A DNA stretch of 11,055 nucleotides from the NCBI GenBank assembly GCA_024278155.1, contig JAJRTT010000366.1, positions 1 through 11,055 of the forward strand, written 5' to 3'. The stretch's first letter is position 1; every line of letters begins with the position of its first letter. This DNA comes from Bacteroidota bacterium. GTDB taxonomy: Bacteria > Bacteroidota > Bacteroidia > Bacteroidales > JAADJA01. The position numbers were made by a program, and so were the translations under genes. Below the pieces are notes generated by a model. That model worked only from the letters and a program-made list of their open reading frames with translations, was not told where the DNA came from and did not search any database. This document shows, piece after piece, positions 1-6,400 of this stretch.

Positions 1-2121
1 CAAGCCACGGTACTGAGCACGATGGCCATAAGCGATGAAGCTTATGAAGGTGTTTTGGTGAAGGTGGTAAATGCCATATGCAGCAACGATAACGCAGGTT
101 ATGGCGAATGGGAACTTGACGATGGCAGCGGGTTTTGCCGGGTGGATGATTTGGGAATGGTTTATTCGCCTGTATTGGGTTTGAGCTATACTGTTACCGG
201 TCCGCTTTATTATTCATTTGACTATTATAAAATCGAGCCCCGGAATGAAAGCGACATTGTTATCATGGAATCCCTTTATTTTACAAGTGAGCCGGAACAA
301 ATCGATCCAGCGAAAACTTCCGTTACGGTCAAGTGGGAAACCAATGTGGAAGCCACGACCGAATTGTTCTGGGGAATCACACCCGAGTTGGAAGGAGGGC
401 ATATAGATACTCCAGGAAACACGATGGGGCATGAAATAGAACTAACAGGATTGGAAGCTTCCGGTATTTATTACCTAAGGGCATTTTCGGTCATGGGCCC
501 TGACACAACCCCAAATTTCACAAAGCCCTACGCCACGGTTTCCAATTCATCGGGCGAAGTGAGACTTTATTTCAATCACAAGGTCGACCATTCAGTCGCA
601 AACGAGGAAATGGCAGTTTGGACACCAAATATCACCGACACGGTAATCCATTATCTCAGCTTGGCACAGCAGACACTCGACATTACCATGTACGAACAGG
701 AATCGGACGAGATTGTGTCGGCCATCAATGCCGCTTATGGAAATGGCGTGCAGGTAAGGTACATTACAGACGATATTGGCAATAACCCGGCACTCGAAAA
801 CCTGAACGAAAACATCCCGGTACTTTACGGGAACACGGACGCTATTATGCACAATAAATTTATAATCATTGATGCCGGATCGGAAACAGGTGCATGGCTG
901 ATAACGGGATCCCTGAACCATACCGTGAACAACCTGGGCTGGGATTACAACAATATGATCTGCATACAGGACAAAAGCATGGCCCTGGGGTTCGAGCTTG
1001 AATTTGAAGAGATGTGGGGAAGCGATGGCCCGATGTACGATGAAGCCAATGCAAAGTTCGGTGCCGCAAAAACCGATAATACCCCGCACAAATTCCTTAT
1101 TGGTGATATTCCGATGGAAGCCTACTTCTCCCCTTCCGACAAAACCACTTCAAAAATCGAATCCGCAATTTTGCAGGCGGAAACCACCCTTGAATTTGGG
1201 GTGATGGTTTTTACGGAAAACTCCCTCGGAAACGCCGTTGTAGGTGCACAACAATCAGGTCTGGAAATCAGTGGCATCATCGACTATACGGGTTACAGCG
1301 GAAGCGAGTATCAATATCTGAGGGATAATGGCGTGAATGTAAGGGAATATGTCAACCCCGATGGGAGCGAGTGGCCCGATGGCCCGGTTTTCCACCACAA
1401 ATATGCGATTATGGATTTTCAGGAAGGGGCCATAAAACCTGTTTTGATTACCGGATCGCACAATTGGTCAGCTTCTGCTGAATCAATCAATGACGAGAAT
1501 ACCTTATTTATATATGGTGCCAATCTTGCAAACCAGTTCCACCAGGAGTTTTCACAACGATTTAAGGATTTATTAACTCCCGTTGCGAATGATGATGACA
1601 CCTTGACCCTGATGAACACACAGGTAATTGTCAATATCCTCGACAATGACTTTATCCCGGAAGATGTAACGGCCACATCCGAAATTGTCCAGGTTGCCGG
1701 TCATGGAGAAGGGGAAATTGCCGGTGGAATTTTGACCTATGTTCCCAATGAGGGGTTCACCGGGACAGATAGCCTAAGCTACCAGCTTTTCAATACCAAC
1801 ATGACAGAACTTTCTGATACGGCCTGGGTTCGGATTGCAGTAATCGTAACAGGAATAGGTGAAATGAACGCGGCTTCTTTTTCGATCAAAAATCAATACA
1901 TTGACCAAGGGATATTGAACCTTGGCATTTTTTCCACGAAAAACGAAGAACTGGAAATCAGATTGTACAGCATTGCCGGGAAACTCCTTTCATCAAGGAA
2001 CATCCGAATTGTTCAGGGGGATAACTCGATCAAAATGGACATAAGGTCATTTGCAAAGGGGATTGTGCTTTTGGATATTTCGGGCCAATTTGGCAAGTTA
2101 TCAACAAAAATAATCTACTAA
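1..2121 (+). CDS. Secreted phospholipase D-like protein with T9SS tail (5' partial)
   Basis: The reading frame is open from base 1, and the residues before the first in-window ATG (position 22) continue the same domain, so the start lies outside the window. Residue numbers count from that ATG. Residues 1-80 look like an OB-fold segment of the type found beside secreted bacterial nucleases (GYGEWELDDGSGFCRVDDL, then VTGPLYYSF). Residues 90-170 resemble a fibronectin III or phosphatase-type N-terminal domain. Two phospholipase D HKD motifs follow: H277-x-K279-x4-D284 with GSLN at 296-299, and H458-x-K460-x4-D465 with GSHN at 478-481. Both sites are complete, so the enzyme is probably active as a phosphodiesterase; whether it acts on DNA, RNA or phospholipid cannot be told. 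Residues 519-606 look cadherin-like (ANDD, ILDND, YVPNEGFTGTDSLSY). The end (about 643-699, finishing KLSTKIIY) resembles a type A T9SS sorting domain, implying export to the cell surface or medium. The signal peptide would be upstream. Confidence 0.88.
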   Translation, partial: QATVLSTMAISDEAYEGVLVKVVNAICSNDNAGYGEWELDDGSGFCRVDDLGMVYSPVLGLSYTVTGPLYYSFDYYKIEPRNESDIVIMESLYFTSEPEQIDPAKTSVTVKWETNVEATTELFWGITPELEGGHIDTPGNTMGHEIELTGLEASGIYYLRAFSVMGPDTTPNFTKPYATVSNSSGEVRLYFNHKVDHSVANEEMAVWTPNITDTVIHYLSLAQQTLDITMYEQESDEIVSAINAAYGNGVQVRYITDDIGNNPALENLNENIPVLYGNTDAIMHNKFIIIDAGSETGAWLITGSLNHTVNNLGWDYNNMICIQDKSMALGFELEFEEMWGSDGPMYDEANAKFGAAKTDNTPHKFLIGDIPMEAYFSPSDKTTSKIESAILQAETTLEFGVMVFTENSLGNAVVGAQQSGLEISGIIDYTGYSGSEYQYLRDNGVNVREYVNPDGSEWPDGPVFHHKYAIMDFQEGAIKPVLITGSHNWSASAESINDENTLFIYGANLANQFHQEFSQRFKDLLTPVANDDDTLTLMNTQVIVNILDNDFIPEDVTATSEIVQVAGHGEGEIAGGILTYVPNEGFTGTDSLSYQLFNTNMTELSDTAWVRIAVIVTGIGEMNAASFSIKNQYIDQGILNLGIFSTKNEELEIRLYSIAGKLLSSRNIRIVQGDNSIKMDIRSFAKGIVLLDISGQFGKLSTKIIY

Positions 2122-2156
2122 TATTTCCCACTTCATTAATAATTTCGATTGATCAC

Positions 2157-2200
2157 GGCCAGACCTATGTGTGGCCATCTTTCGGGCTTACAGCCCTTTT
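2157..2200. terminator. Hairpins between convergent genes, possible terminator
   Basis: Two short inverted repeats lie between the stop of the phospholipase D-like gene (2121) and the stop of the PagL-like gene (2245). GGCCA at 2157-2161 pairs with TGGCC at 2172-2176. GGGCT at 2184-2188 pairs with AGCCC at 2192-2196 across a three-base loop and is followed by TTTT at 2197-2200, giving a weak intrinsic-terminator shape for plus-strand transcription. On the minus strand, ATGG (2223-2226) and CCAT (2234-2237) form a weaker hairpin followed in that direction by a short T run. The placement between convergent genes fits termination, but the stems are only 4-5 bp. Confidence 0.4.
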
Positions 2201-2244
2201 GACCTAATGATATTTAACAAAAATGGAAATTTGCCATATACCCA

Positions 2245-3394
2245 TCAAAATTTGTTCGGATTATTATGGAAAGTATAGCCTACCGTCCATTCAAAAATAT
2301 CGGCGGCGCCACCATGGGCTTTGATACTTAGCCCGGCAAAATAATGCTTAGCAAAACGATAGCGCATCCCCACCCTTTCATAATAAATTGTTTTCTCATC
2401 GTTTTCTGCATTTCTGTGCAGGTAAATGCCGATCCCCATAGGCACATAAAGGTTTTTTGTGAGGTTCCATTCACCGGAAGCAACAGCAGCGATGGAAAAT
2501 GATTTCGAGAAATCCGAAGCATCCGAATTGTTTCTCAGGTTTGCCAGATCGGAATAAAAGAAATCCAGGCCAAGACCAATACTGTGCTTATAGGTCAATT
2601 GCCGCAAATAATTGACACTTACAGTTGCTTTCAGGTAATTGCCCCCCCCCTACTTCATAGTTTTTGCTCCCTGCGATAAATGCGATGTTCCATAGGTTAT
2701 GCTTGATATAACCGGGGATCTCTTTTCTAAAAGGGTCGATCTTATCGTCCGAAAGTTTATAACGTACACCAAGGGTTACCGGTAAAAGGTTGATGCCAAA
2801 GTTGGGCTGTTTGAACGAACCGTTCGAGAAATGCTTAAACCCAACGGCCCCATATGCTGCCCACTTCTCATTGAATTTATAGTTCATGTCAAATTCAAGA
2901 TGGACATATATATTTCTTTCCGAACCAAGGAATACATTCGTTGGGTTGTTGATCGAATCAAAGGCATTGAAGTTGTACGAAATCCCATAAGCACCTGAAT
3001 AGGAAAGGGTGAATTTTTTATCCTCTTCGAATTTGATGGGGATCGTCAGAAAAAAGTACAGGGCATTTGGATATCCCACATCCGCATTGTGAAAAGTGGA
3101 ACTATAAAAACCCAGCCCAAAGTAAGGCCTCCGGTAAACATTGCTGTAAATATCATTCGGATCGGTTTTCCTGAAGCCCAGGCGAAAATCCAGCCCCTGG
3201 TAAAAAGAGCTGTTCACGATTTGGTCCGACCATTCGGTATCCGTGCCCATCATAGCCCCAAACTCATAACGGGCATCCAGATACTTCACATATTTCTTTT
3301 GGGAATTAGGGGTTTTTATTTCCGTATTTTGGGCAAAGATTGAATGTGCGATAATCAAAAAAGCAAATGCAAGCAAATGTGTATTGAATTTCAT
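2245..3394 (-). CDS. PagL-like lipid A deacylase (acyloxyacyl hydrolase family), frameshifted at a poly-G run
   Basis: This is an outer-membrane beta-barrel of the PagL/acyloxyacyl hydrolase family, which removes an ester-linked acyl chain from lipid A. The frame is open as far as 3526, but I start at 3394, where a signal peptide begins (MKFNTHLLAFAFLIIA, then HSIFAQ). An ATG six codons upstream (3412) is possible, and a promoter-like box at 3451-3458 argues against longer starts. The family signature is HFSNG at residues 188-192 followed by PNFGIN, giving the expected H188 and S190. Reading breaks at G9 (2642-2650): the upstream frame gains 17 unrelated residues and stops at 2588. Removing one G joins YEVGGG directly to NYLKATVSVNYLRQL, and the frame runs to 2245, ending with a family-like C terminus (KAHGGAADIFEWTVGYTF). 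The repaired protein is about 382 residues, compatible with full length. The base is either a sequencing error, a phase-variable OFF state, or a true mutation. Confidence 0.82.
2642..2650 (-). repeat. Nine-base poly-G run (coding strand) at the frameshift
   Basis: The plus strand has nine consecutive C, read as nine G in the PagL-like gene. Eight G followed by C would encode Gly-Gly-Gly and keep the two halves of the protein in one frame; nine puts them out of frame. Such runs are prone to slipped-strand mispairing in the cell and also to length miscalls in sequencing. Confidence 0.9.
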
Positions 3395-3450
3395 AATGTG
3401 TTTTTTTACCATGGCGATACTATTATCCAATGCAATGAAATTTTCGATGC

Positions 3451-3458
3451 CAAAAGTA
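3451..3458 (-). promoter_or_regulatory. Bacteroidota -7 box (TACTTTTG) for the PagL-like gene
   Basis: The minus strand reads TACTTTTG, an exact match to the Bacteroidota sigma-ABfr -7 consensus TAnnTTTG, 56 bases upstream of the chosen ATG at 3394. I see no clear TTTG -33 element at the usual distance, so the call rests on the -7 box and on its place in the 152-base gap behind the cytochrome gene. Confidence 0.42.
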
Positions 3459-3546
3459 TTAAATTTACTCTTGGAAAGCAGGTAAAAAGATACCCGATAA
3501 GAAAATTCAACGATCAAGAAAACCATTTCATCAACATCACATCTAT

Positions 3547-5829
3547 CTATTTTCCTTTAATCATTTCCAATAATTCATTTGCCGAAGAATCATCGGGATG
3601 TTGTTTCAGCCACTCCTTGACATATTTCTCCGCCAAGTCATTTTGCCTGTTTTTCATATAATAATCAATAAGGGCCATCAGATAATCGGGATCTTCAGCA
3701 CCAAGTTCAAAAGCTTTAACAAAAGCATTCTCTGCCTCCTTATTGTTTTTCAAATATTGCTGAACAAGTCCAAGGTTATAAAAAACCCGCGGCCTGTCGG
3801 GCATAAGCTCCGAAGCCTTTCGCAGGTATGTTGCAGATTCCTGGTAGTTTCCTTTTTCGGCCATGAGCAATCCCAGCGAATAATAGGTATCGGCCAATTC
3901 AGGATGGTTTTTCACCACATCTATTAACAGGATTTCGGCCTTATCATTTTCCCCCATTCTGTTGTACAACATGGCAAGGTTGATTTTCGCAGGGTAAAAC
4001 AAATTATCGATCCTGATCGCCTCTTTGAAGTTGTCTTCTGCCTTTTTTGTTTCCCCGGTATTCGAGTACAAATTTCCAAGGTTATGCCTGCTTGCCGCAA
4101 AATCGGCACTGTATTCCATCACTTCAATGTACTCTTTGATCCCGGTATCGAGCAAGGATTTCGTCATGGAATCAAGTTGTCCGGAAGGTATGGCAGACAA
4201 CAACAAACTTGCGGACAAACGGACAAGGCGGGCGGAATCGCTTAGCAAAGGGGAAATGGTCTTTACAAGGTCGTCCATATCCGTTGCCACAAAGGACTTT
4301 GCAGCTTCATTACGAATCATGGGATTTGGATCTTTGAGCAATTCACGGATCAGATTATTCGACTCTTCGGTGGGAAAATGGCCAAGGTACATGGTAGCGG
4401 CTGCCCGAACAATGGGTGGGTTTAGCTTATCAATGGTTATGCCTGTGAGTTCATCTACCGAAGAGGCATCACCCAGGATCGCTTTGGAAAAGACCTCGCC
4501 AAATTGCGGGCGTTTTTGCATTCCATACCATTTCTTCGTGAAACTTGCGGCCCACTCCGGGGACTTGTTTTTGTGGCATTGGCTGTTGCAGGCATTTGGC
4601 GTCCCAAGCGAAACGCTTAAATCGGGACGGGGGATCCGCATACTGTGGTCGCGCCTAAAATCAACGCCCATGTAATATCCACCGGGCATATGGCAGTTTA
4701 TGCACTTTGCCCCCTCTCCCACTCCTATTGTTTCTTTCCCATTATTTAGAACAATTGGATTCCCCTCTTCACCTTCATATTTATGAAAATGATGGGCCTG
4801 GGTATCGTAATCCGCTTTCACGTGGCATTGTTGGCAAAGCCGGTTACCCCCCCCAAATTTCACCTTCAAACTGTGCACATCATGACAATCGGTGCACCGC
4901 ACATTGCTCATGTACATTTTGCTTTGCGTAAAAGAGGCATATACATAGTCCTCCTCCAAAATCTGTCCGTCCACGTGATAGTATGGTTCTACGGGTAATT
5001 GAGGCCCAATAACATCAAACTCGTTTTTCCGGGGATGCACAAAGTCGCCAAAGGAGCTCCGGCGGGCATGGCAATAGGCACATTGCCCCACCAATTGGTG
5101 CGATGTGAGATTGCGGGTCTGGACTTCAAATCCTGAATTGGCCATTTCCGGTCGTTTGCCATCTTCAAGGGCCGCCCATTTATTGTGTTCAGAACCTGGC
5201 CCGTGGCAAGCTTCACAGCTCACATCTATTTCCGACCATATGGTATTGAAAACGTGGGTTTCGGGATCGTAATTCTTTTGAAGGTTGGTGGAATGGCACT
5301 CGGCGCACATCCCGTTCCAGTTTTGTCCATTATTGGTCCAATAAAGCCAATCGTCCGGCTTAACAACTTCTCCATGATGCACCGAATCGGAAAGATGGTA
5401 CCAACGGTTTTTGTCCGTGTCCCAGGTAATCTGTAAGCATTGCAGCCTTCCATCCTCCATAGGAACAAGATATTGTTGTAAAGGGCTGTAACCAAATACA
5501 TATGCAATTTGAAAATCGCCCGGTTTCCCTCCTGGCCCACGGGTATGTACATAGAACTTTCCATCCTTTTTGTACATACGGTTCACAAAACCGTCCCGCT
5601 CAAATTCAGCATTGTCAAAATCGCCCAAAACCGTTTCCGCAATGGCGGTATCCATGGCGAGATCATGGTCGGAACCTTTCCAGGAGCTGTATTCACCGGG
5701 ATGGCACTCCAAACATGTCTGTCTTCCGACAAAAGTTGGGGAACCGTTTGTTTTGGTCTTTTGATTATCGCATGAACTGACAAAAAGCAAACTGACAAAA
5801 AACAGAATCAAATAAGCGGCCCTTTTCAT
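3547..5829 (-). CDS. Multiheme c-type cytochrome lipoprotein with HEAT-like and TPR repeats
   Basis: A 760-residue exported electron-transfer protein of the cytochrome c554-like family. I start at 5829 rather than the longer frame at 5919, because MKRAAYLILFFVSLLFVSSC is a clear lipoprotein signal with the lipidated Cys at residue 20. Seven CxxCH heme motifs begin at residues 39, 175, 205, 250, 312, 332 and 376. An eighth site at 414-419 reads CNSQCH, with three residues between the cysteines. The RDHSMRIPRPD stretch near 394 is typical of this family and may supply a distal heme ligand. HEAT-like helical pairs follow at about 470-545, and about five TPR units at 576-747, which suggests a docking platform for partner proteins. 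It is probably anchored in a membrane facing the periplasm. Substrate and redox partner are unknown. It is transcribed divergently from the T9SS gene at 6401, and a gap of 152 bases separates it from the PagL-like gene downstream. Confidence 0.88.
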   Translation of the reverse strand: MKRAAYLILFFVSLLFVSSCDNQKTKTNGSPTFVGRQTCLECHPGEYSSWKGSDHDLAMDTAIAETVLGDFDNAEFERDGFVNRMYKKDGKFYVHTRGPGGKPGDFQIAYVFGYSPLQQYLVPMEDGRLQCLQITWDTDKNRWYHLSDSVHHGEVVKPDDWLYWTNNGQNWNGMCAECHSTNLQKNYDPETHVFNTIWSEIDVSCEACHGPGSEHNKWAALEDGKRPEMANSGFEVQTRNLTSHQLVGQCAYCHARRSSFGDFVHPRKNEFDVIGPQLPVEPYYHVDGQILEEDYVYASFTQSKMYMSNVRCTDCHDVHSLKVKFGGGNRLCQQCHVKADYDTQAHHFHKYEGEEGNPIVLNNGKETIGVGEGAKCINCHMPGGYYMGVDFRRDHSMRIPRPDLSVSLGTPNACNSQCHKNKSPEWAASFTKKWYGMQKRPQFGEVFSKAILGDASSVDELTGITIDKLNPPIVRAAATMYLGHFPTEESNNLIRELLKDPNPMIRNEAAKSFVATDMDDLVKTISPLLSDSARLVRLSASLLLSAIPSGQLDSMTKSLLDTGIKEYIEVMEYSADFAASRHNLGNLYSNTGETKKAEDNFKEAIRIDNLFYPAKINLAMLYNRMGENDKAEILLIDVVKNHPELADTYYSLGLLMAEKGNYQESATYLRKASELMPDRPRVFYNLGLVQQYLKNNKEAENAFVKAFELGAEDPDYLMALIDYYMKNRQNDLAEKYVKEWLKQHPDDSSANELLEMIKGK

Positions 5830-5860
5830 TGTTCGCAAAGCTTTTGAATTTGAAAAGGTG

Positions 5861-5868
5861 TAAAGATA
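5861..5868 (-). promoter_or_regulatory. Possible -7 box (TATCTTTA) for the cytochrome gene
   Basis: The minus strand reads TATCTTTA, one mismatch from TAnnTTTG, 31 bases upstream of the ATG at 5829. No -33 element is present at the expected spacing (a TTG lies about 14 bases upstream, which is too close). The position supports the shorter start, but the match alone is weak. Confidence 0.25.
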
Positions 5869-5929
5869 GGGTATTTTTATTGCAATTCGGGCGCGAGGAT
5901 GTATTTTAAGGAACCGCATTCATTTACAA

Positions 5930-6300
5930 GCAAGACATAAGTCACTTGACCAATGGGCTTTGCATCAGGGTTTCGCCAGTTGACTGACGGCAAGCTTGGT
6001 TAAAAACCAAAAGTTTCAAATCCCATCACAGTTATAAACCGTGATGGGCAAAGGTATTGGTTCAGGATTCGAAAATCCCGAATGGTTGGTGGCAGGGGGC
6101 TCCAAACCTTTTGGGTCGAAGCAGGCCAAAGTGGTGGCGACCCGGAAGGTTGGGGAAATAAACGGTAACCGGATTGCAAATCCTGCCGGGCAAGGTTTTT
6201 ATGATCCAAAGATCATGGCACCACACGGCGTAGTCAGGAGACAACGCCGAAAAATGATTTTCATTATTTAGACCAAATTTAAATTAGGACAAATTAACGA
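5930..6300. other. Non-coding divergent intergenic stretch rich in inverted repeats
   Basis: The 571 bases between the divergent starts at 5829 and 6401 hold no gene I can support. Short open frames on both strands (for example 6041-6271 plus, starting with GTG) look composition-driven and match no family I know. The stretch 6040-6250 looks richer in G and C than the AT-rich promoter DNA after 6265. It contains several inverted repeats: TTGGTT/AACCAA (5996-6001 and 6005-6010), CCCATCAC/GTGATGGG (6022-6029 and 6041-6048), CCAAA/TTTGG (6102-6106 and 6110-6114) and GGGTCG/CGACCC (6113-6118 and 6138-6143). It may be a decayed dispersed repeat, a structured RNA, or leftover gene sequence. Confidence 0.45.
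6022..6048. repeat. Inverted repeat, 8-bp perfect stem extendable by 3 bp
   Basis: CCCATCAC and GTGATGGG pair perfectly. After one A-C mismatch, GTT pairs with AAC around a three-base loop (ATA), so the two arms can fold almost completely. No T run follows directly on either strand, and it lies between divergent genes, so a terminator role is not expected. It could be a protein-binding operator or part of a structured element. Confidence 0.55.
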
Positions 6301-6309
6301 AACTACATA

Positions 6310-6338
6310 TTTCCATACACCCAAAAACATTAGTTTTA
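6310..6338 (+). promoter_or_regulatory. Possible promoter of the T9SS thioredoxin-fold gene
   Basis: TAGTTTTA at 6331-6338 is one mismatch from the Bacteroidota -7 consensus TAnnTTTG, and TTTC at 6310-6313 lies 17 bases upstream where a TTTG -33 element could sit. Both boxes are imperfect and spacing is slightly short. The leader to the ATG at 6401 would be roughly 55 bases, A/T-rich, ending AACTTTAAAAG. Confidence 0.3.
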
Positions 6339-6400
6339 CGTCTTCCTATTCAGAAATTCTTACAAATAACAATTTGTTTAATCAATTAAAACTTTAAAAG

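Noticed and set aside
592..1089. 165-residue open frame on the minus strand opposite the phospholipase D-like gene
   Set aside because: It overlaps complete HKD motifs on the plus strand, and its own translation has no domain, signal or family pattern.
2245..2607. Separate small protein starting at 2607
   Set aside because: Its sequence continues the PagL-like barrel in the next frame after the poly-G run, including residues upstream of that Met, so it is the 3' half of the frameshifted gene.
3395..3526. Longer N terminus for the PagL-like protein, starting at 3526
   Set aside because: It would place 44 residues before a clear signal peptide and would run through an exact -7 promoter match at 3451-3458.
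4025..4675. 216-residue open frame on the plus strand inside the cytochrome gene
   Set aside because: The minus strand here codes the last heme motif, HEAT-like and TPR regions; the plus translation is a shadow with no recognisable features.
5830..5919. Longer N terminus for the cytochrome, starting at 5919
   Set aside because: It would put 30 basic residues before a textbook lipoprotein signal ending in SSC.
6022..6048. Rho-independent terminator at the 8-bp inverted repeat
   Set aside because: It lies between divergent genes, and no T run follows the stem on either strand.
6041..6271. 76-residue plus-strand frame and two overlapping minus-strand frames in the intergenic region
   Set aside because: Start codons are poor, the compositions are odd, no family is recognised, and open frames on both strands over the same bases are expected from the local composition.
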